A program made the position numbers and the translations under genes. 64,000 nt of DNA, from assembly GCA_905116865.2 (NCBI GenBank), contig CAJHNH020007556.1:752501-816500 (forward strand), given 5' to 3'. Shown here one piece after another: positions 55,520 through 64,000 of this stretch; the first letter of the stretch is position 1, and the number at the start of each line of letters is the position of its first letter. The stretch comes from Candidula unifasciata. Its lineage: Eukaryota; Mollusca; Gastropoda; Stylommatophora; Geomitridae. Below the pieces are notes generated by a model. The model searched no databases. It was not told the DNA's origin and was given only the letters and a program-made list of their open reading frames with translations.

Positions 55520-56770
55520 ACTTTTACTGCTGTAGTATACCGTGCTATGTACTAACTGTAAGAAACCTATAAGATATAAACCCTTAGTTAGCCTTTACTT
55601 TCTAGCCAGGCGGTGTCTTTTTTCAAAAGTGACCACTTTTGCGAAAAGTACACTGTATGTGCATTGAATCCGAAAGACTGGCAAAACAGTATTTGGACGG
55701 ATATTTAATATTATTTATGATGCAACTCTTATTGAACTGACACCCCCCCCCCCCAATTTGTCCAATTAATGTATTTTGAATACTCCCTCTGTGACGACTT
55801 ATAATATTGTGGATGTAATTCCTCCCTGGGGGGGGGGGGGGTAGCTTTCTAGCTTTCATAGTCAAAGCATTTGAACTTCGTTGGTTGTTTTCGTACTGCG
55901 TCGTTGATTAACTTTTGGAATTTCTCCCTGAAGATCATTGCACTGGAGTAACTAAGTTCATGCTTCGTGCTGCGCTCTCAGTAACAGTTGGCTTCGACGG
56001 GACCGAATCATATTAAATAAAACACCTGAAACGAAACCCATCCGCACACATTTAACCCTTGCAGTGATACATTTCTGTGAACCACTTCCAATTGTCCAAC
56101 AAAAATTACAAATTTGATCCTTTTTCAGCTGCCCGGATGCCTGTTATATGAAGGAAGGTTCCTTAGCTATCTTGTTTGATTTTCTATTATTTGTAGTGTG
56201 TGGTCACAGCTGATATACCGGTTCTTTGCTTCCTAAGTCTGGTGTGGTGCTTGAGGTTTTTGGGTCTGGTCTGGTCCAGTTTTCTTAGTGCTGATATCTG
56301 TGGGATTTAGCTGATTGTTGCTGGTGCTTGGTTTACCCCTTGCTGATCGCTGCGTTGGTACCCTATTGCTGCTTGGTTGCGTTTTGTGAACCATGCGAAT
56401 AAAAGTAATTCATAGTTTTCCATTGTATTCTTAAACAAGGCCAGCATCGCTGCACTAACGTAATGTCCGTTGTGGGTAACAAATTACGAACAATTAACAA
56501 TGTGCATACAAAAGAACACACAAGCTCTTTTCCCTCGCGGGCGCCTTTCACATGGATACTCCGAACACTTTTTTGTTGTTGCAGCTTTTATTGGAAGCAT
56601 GTATCAGGCATGGCTATGTTAATTACCCTGTGACAGTTGTGGTCACTGAAAGCGAATGTTTGAACCTTTTGTGTTATCAAGTAGGATACTGGAGTGGGGG
56701 TGGAGGGGCAGATGGTCTGGAAGATATTTAACACTGAGGGGAAAACAGGCAAACTTTTAGTCAGGTTGCG
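55520..56770. other. Divergent intergenic region, left part
   Basis: Lies between the AhpD-like and STK16 start codons. C10 at 55743 and G11 at 55830. No coding signal. It should contain at least the AhpD-like promoter. Confidence 0.5.
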
Positions 56771-56774
56771 ATTG

Positions 56775-56870
56775 GTACTGTTAGCATATCGACTCTTTAT
56801 TGGCTAACAAGGAGGGAGATGGAGCACGCATGGGAAAGCCCTGAGTGCAGGGATGTCAATTCTTGATTCA
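56775..56870 (+). mobile_element. L1a LINE 3' fragment
   Basis: Codons VAIGTVSISTLYWLTRREME, HAWESPECRDVNS, matching the L1a C-terminus. Confidence 0.7.
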
Positions 56871-56969
56871 TTCTTTCATTACTTTTGTATGCGGTGATTT
56901 TTTTCCTGGAGCACCGTACGAAAAAAAAAAAAATCCTACTTCTGAGGAGATGACACAGTTTCAGCCAGC

Positions 56970-57489
56970 CAGTGTTGCCACTTTGATGTTTTACATCCAG
57001 ATTTATATGTTTTCCCTTGCATTTAGATAGCGTTTTTGACGTTGAGATGGTAGATGTTTTTCTAGATGTTTGTCATTTGGAATGAATTTATAAAATCTAA
57101 CCTAAGAAACAAGACGCAATTTGACCTCTCAAATGCTTTCCTGACAATACAATTTTGCTTGATAAGAGTAGGACAAGGCTGTTCCACTTATCAGCTCCCA
57201 GATTGGGTATTAAAATAGACTGGAACAGCTAAAGCATACCAGAGTCATTTTGGATCTGAAGCTTCAACTTCATCATCCAAGCTAAGTTTAACCTATGGAT
57301 CTTGTAAGGCAGAATTCAGTAAAGATTAGGACATAATTCTATAGACTAAGTCATATCAATCGCTATGTAATTTGCGACTCTTTCCATTTGGATATTTTTT
57401 CTAGATGTTTTCCATTCAAATTTAGATGTTTTAAGATATTTTTTGACTCCTTTTTGAATTTTTTTTGTCAAAGAAAAGTGGCAACACTG
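56970..57489 (+). mobile_element. 520-bp non-autonomous hAT element
   Basis: 14-bp terminal inverted repeats CAGTGTTGCCACTT ... AAGTGGCAACACTG, with 8-bp target duplications CAGCCAGC / CCGCCAGC (one mismatch). Its right half is collinear with the minus strand of 36180-36360, including the last transposase codons (EASTSS.KLSL). It is therefore an internal-deletion derivative of that hAT family. It ends 72 bp before the STK16 start codon. Confidence 0.92.
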
Positions 57490-57561
57490 CCGCCAGCCAG
57501 CGATGTTTCTGTGCTACATCTGTGACAGCACAGACATTATTCCGTGACACGTTGTATAAAC

Positions 57562-57638
57562 ATGGGCTGTTTCTGTGGCAAGGAGTCGCTGTCTGTTGAT
57601 GGTCGCCGGTTCTTTATCAAGCAACGTCTGGGCGAAGG
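57562..57638 (+). CDS. STK16: STK16 exon 1
   Basis: Start ATG in AAACATGG, a good context. Codes MGCFCGKESLSVDGRRFFIK, then QRLGEG (last codon split). Donor GTGGGT. A short upstream ORF starts at 57500 and ends before this ATG. Confidence 0.92.
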
Positions 57639-60600
57639 GTGGGTAAAAGAGGCTGAAATTACGTCGCACTGAATCCGAGACGAATTTATTTACTCGCCTT
57701 CTTTACGACGTACCCCCCGCCCACTTAACTGATTTTGCTTAGTTTACCTAATAATATATAGTTTATATGAATGCAGTTATGAATGTATCTTATAGTATCA
57801 TGGAATACACTAACAATAAACCGAATTCATCAGGATATCTCAGCATTGAAAAGTTACATTATCTGCAGCAACGAACTTAAAGTGCTCAGAAGGCTGAGCC
57901 AAAGAAGAGGAGAATGAATGGTCAGATTAGATCCATAGCTTGTAAACATTCATTGCCTCTCCCATGTCACTATCACTGTTTGGAGTTTTAAGGCATCCTC
58001 AACTGATTCCCAGTCAATTCACAATAACAGAATAAAGGTTAGCCTCACAGATCTGCAAGGCTTACCAATGAATATTTTCTGTAAAGTTCAGTTTAGAAAG
58101 TTTTTTCGTGTTGGATGTTTGAAACTGAAAGCCAAGAATGTACTTCATATCTGTCTGTATAATATTTAAACACTCTAAGTTGTCCAACTCAAGTAAAGAT
58201 TTTACCCTGTGTTTATATAGAGAATATTAACTGGCAAGTCTTATAGTTCTATTCTTAATCAAAGTAAATGGTAACAGACCCCTGTTCCCATACCTTGTTA
58301 CCATTTTATCCACAACATGTTTGACTCAGGTTTTGTCTTGTTCTCACAGAGAATATTCACTGCTAAACCTAACAGACTTGTCTAGCATATATTTATTTAT
58401 AATAAGAGTAAATGGTAGAAGATCTGATTGTACCATGTTGAATATAGACACATATTTTCTTGACTAGCAGCACTTGGTCAGTGGTGTTGTTAATATGTAA
58501 GTGATCAGTTGGCTATCTTCCGAATAACGGTCCCAAATTATCGAGGCAGAAAATATACCCTAAAAAGGCCTCAGTCACATGTCAATTGCGCACTTCCGGC
58601 GACTTAAATTGCGCACTTCCGCCACCGCCGAGAGTATCCCCCACGCCACATGAGCGGCGTGGATTGAGGCTAAACTAGATGGCTGGAACTCATGAGCAGC
58701 AGCTACCGCATTTCCTGCAGCTGTCTTGATTTTATTGGGATACTCTCGGAGGTGGCAGTATAGTCCCCGGAAGTGCGCAGCTGACACGTGACTGAGGCCC
58801 TGTTAATTTCTGCCTCGAAAATTTGGGACCGTTATTCGGAAGATAGCTGATCAGTTTCCCTTTCAGAGAACTTTCTGCTATTTTAAATGAGGCTGGTTAA
58901 TCCCATAAAGTATAGTCAAAAATAAATCCACATTAAGAAACATATTCACCATAGACCATCAGGTCTATGGGTGAATGTGTTAACCACTACACTGCTGTGA
59001 CTTTTTGAGTTTAAATGCATTTGTTAATACCCCTATTATGCCTGTAGCATTTTGGGCATGTGGTGCTAACCCTATATTTTTAGACCATTTAGCCACCAGG
59101 TACGGCTGAGGAGTGGAGAGATAAACGGTCAAGAACACTGGGTTCTCTTGCAGGAGACCCAGGTTCAAATCCTCTGTGAGGTTGTGGATTTCTTTCTGTC
59201 AGGGGTAAATAATAAAATCCTAACCTGCACAGTTCATGGCAACAGCACCAGCCATGCAGCCCCTAAATCTTCAGGCTCAAACAACCCTCTGCCTACAATA
59301 CAAAAAGTGGTAAATATAGGCAGTATTGGCAGGATTTTTTTTTACTAGCCAGCTCTGCAACTTGGTGGTGAATTGATGTATGACAAGCTAGATGTTGTGA
59401 GGGCCCTCTAGGAGTGAGTGAACAGTGTGGAAGTGCAATTAGATCATTACGGTCTGAGGAGAATGGCGCTGCGGAGAGTTGCCAGGAGATCTGGCCAATG
59501 CTCACAACTCATGGGAAAGGCGAGATGGATATACAATCAGACAGTTACTGGTGCATTCAGAATTAAAACTCTTCATTTGCTGTTGAAGATGGGGATGGAG
59601 TGCTAATGGGAGTGTCCCGAGTGCTGTGATGTCAAGTCTTCATTCAACATTGGTAGGATTTTGTGTGTGTAATGTGACCAGTATCACATTGGTGACCTTT
59701 ACTTCCAAGGAAATTCTCAGGTACCAATTTTAAACTGTCCACTTAGGAACCATTTTGCATTGATTTCGATATTGGTGTCTAGATTAGCCATTCAGAAAGC
59801 AGTGCCAAGCTATTGATGGGGAAATTATCTAGTAAAACCACAAACAGCCAACAAAGTTGAGGTTTGTTTCCAAATTTGAGGTTCATTTGCAACGTACTTT
59901 AAAGGATGTGCAATAACATTTTTTTTTTTTAAATCTATGAACACATATAATTTTTTAAAACAAATATCTGCTTCAAATGGAATTTGAACATATAACCACC
60001 AGGATGTCAGGCAAATGTGCTAGTCACTGCTGCCACGGCTATTTTTGCATACGGAACAATAGTGTACATTTAGAAATTTTGCATGTACATTTTTCATTTG
60101 GATTATTTTAATATGTTAATTAATCTTGATTTCTCTCTACAGAGGCTTCAGCTACGTTGATTTAGTTGAAGATGCTCAGACTCATAAAACATATGCCTTG
60201 AAAAGAATTGTCTGTCATTCCAAAGAAGAGGAACAAGTTGCATTGCAGGAAGTTAAAATTATGAGAGAAATAAACCATCCAAATGTGATACCCTTGGAGT
60301 GCTACAGCATGCATGAAGTGAATTATCAATCCAAGGCCCTTGACATCACATGTGAATTATTTCTAGTTATTCCAGTCTATAAGGTACAGTTCATTTGTCT
60401 TTTGTGTGTTCAAACATATATTTTATTGTGACATGTGATCTCTTGTAGTTAGTGGCATACATATTGTTTTAAAAAACAAAAAAAAAATCTTTTTTTTTTA
60501 GTCTTAAGCAGTGTGTGTGTAATCAATTGTTTCTTATTAGCAGGGCTTTTTTCCTAAAAATAAATGTGCTGGTACTCACCACAAGGTGTCTGATAAAAGG

Positions 60601-63321
60601 TGTGGTTATGCATCGCAAAGTTTCAGTTGTGCTGAAAAAGCATTTCTCAAAAAAGGGTGTTGGTATCGCATACTATTGCATACAATCAGAAAACAAAACA
60701 AACACCTGCTTATGAGTTTTAACCAAAGCATAAGGTATTTTTGTTATGTTTTATTTGGCTACAGCATGTTTAGAAATCTGGCTAATCCAGTAGCTGTTTC
60801 AAAATTGTAGTTAGGCTGTTTGAAAGTAAAGTTCAGTAGTGGTTATTTCTACCCTTGTGGATCTGCTGCAAAACCTTGTGGTACAGAAAGGGTTATCACA
60901 ATGGAGAAAACATAAGCTTGTTTGTAAGAATCATCTGTACCTCATTTAGCAGTCTAACACTCCAAGTAGCAGATTGAGAGAAAGCTGATGGGTTCATTGA
61001 GCTTTCAATTTACTATTACAAATGTCTGGAAGCAGCAGCCCATTTTGGGGCTGGAGAGGTGGAAAATAGAACTACTGCCCCCCCCTCCCCCCTAACAAAC
61101 ATGTCGTACAAGGCGACTAATTAGGGATGCTTCCTTCAGAGTTGAGAGGCAAGGAACCAACAGTTTGCACACAAATAAATCAGATCTGTGAAACAGATGC
61201 GTACGCAAAACTCAGGTTCTCGAACAGGACCCCAAAGTCCAGATGTGGACAATCAAGCAGAACTTTCCGCCTGAGTTTACAGCCAGTAAACCCTAAGAAG
61301 AAAAAGAATTGTATATGCAATAGTTTTCTTAATTTTTATTTGCTTAATTTTTGAAAAAAAAATAATTTTGAGTATACTAAAATACTTGGTGGTCTTAGTA
61401 TTTTCTTATTTCATATCTAGAAAGGCACACTACAGGACAGAATTGATACTTTAAGACTAAAAGGGGAACAGTATAGTGAAGATCAGATCTGGACATTGAT
61501 GATGGGCATCTGTAAGGGAGTCAAGGCATTGCATGATCATAAGCCTCCTTTTGCACATAGGTTTGTCTGTAGTGTCCGTGTTACGTTAGGAATGTATACT
61601 TCACATTGTCAGCTTTTAAAAGACAGGCCTTATACCATATTATCTTCTCTGTGTGGGTTCCCGGACCCCAGTTTGGGGGGGGGGGGGATAGACCCACATT
61701 GTCCCTAACAAGCATGTCATATAAATCAACTAATTAAGGAGTTTCCTTTAAAGTCAGAGTGCATCTGCCTGTCAGGCAAGGAACCAACAGTCTGCAACCA
61801 AATAAGCCAGATCTTTAAAGCAGATATGCACACAAAACTCAAGTTCTGGAACAAGAGTTTAGACCTGGCGAAAGCAAAGAAGAAATCACATTATCTAAAA
61901 ATTGGTTACTAGGAAATGACCTGGGAAATAAAGCATTATTAGGTCAGCATTACATTGGCCACATCGCCCATTAAGTGCCAGATAGTCTATAGCAAATATG
62001 GGGCTATGACCATATGTCCAGGATGCATCTAGGCATGGAATCGTGTCCTTTGTTTAATGACAGTTATAGGGCTTATTAATTTTCAGTATATAATGTTACA
62101 GTAGAAGAAAACGTTCTTAAACTGTGTTGATAAATTCAAATATTTGGGAACTGTCATAACGTCATACAAAAGCTGCATAACAATTATTGAGAAGATGAAC
62201 CAAATAAAAAGCTGAAAATCAGAAGATGAAAAATATCTTGTGTAAAGAAATGGGTAATTTTCATTTAATATCAGCGGGTATTAAATGTTATGTTCACCAC
62301 TTTTTCACTATTGTTGTCATTGTTGTCTGTATTAAAGACTTTTGTGGTGTAGGCAGGGGTTGTGGAGATTTAGGATTTAGGGCCAAATGGCTAGTGCAGT
62401 TGCCACAGACTGTGCAGGTTAGGTTTTAATGATAAGATTTCCTTTATATGCTGCTTTTCTTTCATTGCTGTCATGTAATCTGTGCTTTGATAAGCTTCTG
62501 CCAAAACCCGAAAGCTTTGAAAAAGTGAAAAACAGTTTTTATTGCTTATTACTGAAAAGTTAATATGTTGTTACTTCTTGAAATATTGATTTTCTTTTAT
62601 TGTATTTCATATTTGTCTTAGAGACTTAAAACCTGACAATGTGATGACAGAAGAAGATGGTACCCCAGTTGTTATGGATTTGGGATCGGCAGCTGTCGCT
62701 CGTGTAGAAATCAAGACGGCCCGTGATGCATCATCATTACAGGTTTGTTACACATTTGAAGTTGTATTTATGAAACAGTTAATAACCGAAATTGAGTGTG
62801 TTGAATTTTTTCTCAGTGTTGTACTAGGCAGTAATAATATCAGTAATTTTTAAAATATATTTAGAATTTTTTTTTTAATAAAAGTAATTGTATGTACCCA
62901 GCTGATTCATTAAAAAGAACATTATGATTGGAAAGATCAGCATTACAAGAGGCAGACTCGACCAAGAAATTATTCTGGATGGTGTAAGATAGTGGCCATT
63001 AGAAATACCATCATTAGTTTTGCTCTGTACAGCAGCGTACCAAAGTAAATGAGTGAAATATATGAATTGGTTTGTTAGAATTAAAATATTTTGCAGCATT
63101 TTTAGTTGTTGAAATGTAATTAACTTTTTCTTCATTATTAGAATTTGTGTTTTGTTTTTGTCTGCTACTTTACAGTATGTAACTATTTGAAGACAATGCT
63201 GGGAAAATTTTGTTTTTTAATCTAGGACTTGGCTGCTGAAAGATGTTCAATGCTGTACAGAGCCCCAGAGCTGTTTACTGTAGAAACAAACTCATCAGTT
63301 GATGAAAGAACAGACATTTGG
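57562..63321 (+). CDS. STK16: Serine/threonine kinase 16 (partial; 5 exons in window)
   Basis: Joining 57562-57638, 60143-60383, 61421-61560, 62622-62742 and 63226-63321 gives residues 1-225 of a protein usually ~305 long; the rest lies beyond the right edge. MGCFCGKE gives Gly2 for N-myristoylation and Cys3/Cys5 for palmitoylation, as in the Golgi-bound mammalian enzyme. The Gly-rich loop is LGEGGFSYV (23-31), with ATP Lys46 in YALKR. The catalytic loop is HRDLKPDN (152-159). The metal site is DLG (172-174), the form used by the STK16/NAK family in place of DFG. RAPELF (205-210) and DERTDIW (219-225) follow. Phases agree at each junction. Family role: secretory pathway and Golgi organisation. 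It is divergent from the AhpD-like gene. Confidence 0.95.
57640..58512. other. STK16 intron 1, no feature
   Basis: AT-rich, nothing recognised. Confidence 0.35.
58513..58850. mobile_element. Foldback element FB, copy B
   Basis: Outer arms ATCTTCCGAATAACGGTCCC / GGGACCGTTATTCGGAAGAT. Inner core from CAGTCACATG (58572) to CACGTGACTG (58794). The core shares GTCAATTGCGCACTTCCGGC, CCGCCACCGCC and TAAACTAGATGGCT with copy A. Outer arms differ from copy A. Lies in STK16 intron 1. Confidence 0.88.
59088..59290 (+). mobile_element. tRNA-derived SINE, family S4, copy 1
   Basis: B box AGGTTCAAATCCTC, then TGGATTTCTTTCTGTCAGGG, TAAAATCCTAACC, CATGGCAACAGCACCAGCC and GCAGCCCCTAAA. Intron 1 of STK16. 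Confidence 0.8.
59415..59640 (+). mobile_element. L1a LINE 3' fragment
   Basis: Codons GQCSQLMGKARWIYNQTVTG, FRIKTLHLLLKMGMEC, then, after a frame break, CPECCDV. Intron 1 of STK16. Confidence 0.65.
60143..60383 (+). CDS. STK16: STK16 exon 2
   Basis: Acceptor TTTCTCTCTACAG, donor GTACAG. Contains GFSYVDLVED, YALKRIVCH and a helix-C segment (EEEQVALQEVKIMREINHPN). Confidence 0.95.
60440..61029. other. STK16 intron 2, first part
   Basis: The segment 60560-60690 has repeated TGTGCTGGTACTCACC / GTGTTGGTATCGCA words like 21.8 kb, perhaps an undefined old repeat. Nothing else. Confidence 0.3.
61030..61310 (+). mobile_element. Dispersed repeat family S6, copy 5
   Basis: GCAGCCCATTTTGGGGCTGG, C-run, AACAAACATGTCGTACAAGG, GGAACCAACAGTTTGC, AGATCTGTGAAACAGATGCG and AAGAAGAAAAAGAA at the end. 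The most complete copy. Intron 2 of STK16; it ends ~110 bp before exon 3. Confidence 0.88.
61421..61560 (+). CDS. STK16: STK16 exon 3
   Basis: Acceptor TTTCATATCTAG, donor GTTTGT. Codes KGTLQDRIDTLRLKGEQYSE, then MMGICKGVKALHDHKPPFAH; the R of HRD is split with exon 4. Confidence 0.95.
61650..61890 (+). mobile_element. Dispersed repeat family S6, copy 6
   Basis: GGGTTCCCGGACCCCAGTTT, G-run, AACAAGCATGTCATATAAAT, GGCAAGGAACCAACAGTCTG, TTCTGGAACAAGAG, GCAAAGAAGAA. A central piece is missing. Intron 3 of STK16. Confidence 0.85.
61891..62621. other. STK16 intron 3, remaining part
   Basis: AT-rich, no repeat recognised. Confidence 0.35.
62622..62742 (+). CDS. STK16: STK16 exon 4
   Basis: Acceptor ATATTTGTCTTAG, donor GTTTGT. 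Codes DLKPDNVMTEEDGTPVVMDL, then GSAAVARVEIKTARDASSLQ; catalytic Asp and metal-binding Asp are both here. Confidence 0.96.
62743..63225. other. STK16 intron 4, no feature
   Basis: AT-rich, nothing recognised. Confidence 0.35.
63226..63321 (+). CDS. STK16: STK16 exon 5
   Basis: Acceptor TTTTTTAATCTAG, donor GTATGT. Codes DLAAERCSMLYRAPELFTVE, TNSSVDERTDIW. The next exon is outside the window. Confidence 0.95.
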
Positions 63322-63644
63322 GTATGTTCAGCACCAACTTGTGATATTATGTTTTTAATGTTGATATTTTATAACTATCAATATTGTTCTTACATTTGAA
63401 TTTATCTCCACGCAAGTTTGTTATTACGGGGTGGGATGGCACGAGATGTCATCGCTGCCATTAGCTTGGCAGCTGTCTAGTCTGATTCAAGTTAGGGGTG
63501 ACATTTAGTGAATACTGTCATTACATAACACACCAGACAGATCCACTGGTGTTACAATCTCTTAAGTAGCTCGCAAACAAAAAATGACCAATCATACCCA
63601 TTCTTTGTTGATTAATCCAAATCCAAATTGTTCCCCTAGTGAGG
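63322..63644. other. STK16 intron 5, first part
   Basis: Nothing recognised with confidence. Confidence 0.3.
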
Positions 63645-63775
63645 AGCGGCTTGCCGAGCGGTTACAACATCGGGCTCCACTGGAAGTGATGGAGTTTTTC
63701 TGTCAGGGACAGAAGTAAACATCCTAGCTTTCACAGTCTGAAGCCACAGCGCTGGCCACGCACCCCTAAACACAT
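63645..63775 (+). mobile_element. tRNA-derived SINE, family S4, copy 2
   Basis: Head GGCTTGCCGAGCGGTTACAA (A box), a deletion over the B box, then TTTTTCTGTCAGGG, ACATCCTAGC and GCCACAGCGCTGGCCACGCA. Collinear with 59.2 kb. Confidence 0.7.
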
Positions 63776-63804
63776 TTGTATTTTGTTGGTATTAGTAATT
63801 CATT

Positions 63805-64000
63805 TATGGATAACAGCAGCCCATTCCAATAAACAGATACTAGACAAAACGCAAAATAGAAGTCTGCGTACAATTCTGGGAGCCATAAAATCTACACCAA
63901 TTGTAGAAATGGACAAGGCAGCCAACATCATCCCCTTAGAAGAAAGAAGAAGGACAAAAGCAATTCTACATGCTGAAAAAATGAAGAGAATGCTAAACCA
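63805..64000 (+). pseudogene. LINE reverse transcriptase fragment, third family, runs off the edge
   Basis: Codons LDKTQNRSLRTILGAIKSTP, then LEERRRTKAILHAEKMKRML. This is the RT thumb region (compare LEKVQNEAMRIILGCTRDTS in L1a), but the sequence is too different to be L1a. Intron 5 of STK16. Confidence 0.75.

Noticed and set aside
55645..55940. Alternative first exon of the AhpD-like gene (MIFREKFQKLINDA)
   Set aside because: Phase is compatible, but the donor is weak and the chosen exon at 55477-55515 has a good donor and a leader-like sequence. Not fully excluded.

Overview
The window is metazoan nuclear DNA. It has multi-exon genes with GT-AG introns, tRNA-derived SINEs, several non-LTR retrotransposon families, hAT and foldback DNA elements, vertebrate-type TTAGGG repeats and many long microsatellites. 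The mix, with a LicD-type glycan enzyme, suggests a lophotrochozoan and most likely a mollusc (gastropod-like). That placement is an inference; no single marker proves it. Everything here was read by eye, so repeat boundaries are usually good to about 10-20 bases.

Only three host genes are well supported. (1) 12207-13217, minus strand: an intronless 336-residue type II membrane protein of the LicD/fukutin-related nucleotidyltransferase-like family. (2) 40554-55515, minus strand: a five-exon gene assembled here for an AhpD-fold (carboxymuconolactone decarboxylase/alkylhydroperoxidase-like) peroxidase-related protein of 230 residues with a possible mitochondrial leader; its third intron is about 10 kb. 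(3) 57562 to beyond the right edge, plus strand: five exons of the serine/threonine kinase STK16, with the intact N-terminal acylation motif and kinase motifs up to APE. Genes 2 and 3 are divergent, with about 2 kb between their start codons.

Layout: 0-10 kb holds LINE 3' fragments, SINEs and a palindrome carrying TTAGGG and CCCTAA blocks facing each other. 10-16 kb holds the LicD gene beside three old copies of a segment that looks like decayed membrane-protein sequence. 16-30 kb is repeats: minisatellites, two LINE families, a foldback element at 25 kb and an 0.8-kb compound microsatellite at 27.3-28.1 kb. 30.7-32.8 kb is the best LINE copy (reverse transcriptase plus RNase H, one frame break, (AACT)n tail). 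36.2-37.7 kb is a decayed hAT transposase. 40.5-55.5 kb is the AhpD-like gene. Its big intron contains a non-autonomous LTR retrotransposon (about 2-kb LTRs, no polymerase) lying between two arrays of one 30-bp minisatellite. 55.5-64 kb is the divergent promoter region and STK16. A 520-bp hAT derivative sits 65-75 bases upstream of the STK16 start codon, and a second foldback element and several SINEs lie in STK16 introns.

The three genes show no common pathway. The window is mainly a record of mobile elements nested in and around ordinary housekeeping genes. The most unusual structures are the telomere-repeat palindrome, the LTR element split into a minisatellite with a triplicated primer-site region, the two foldbacks that share a core but have different outer arms, and the hAT derivative at the STK16 promoter.
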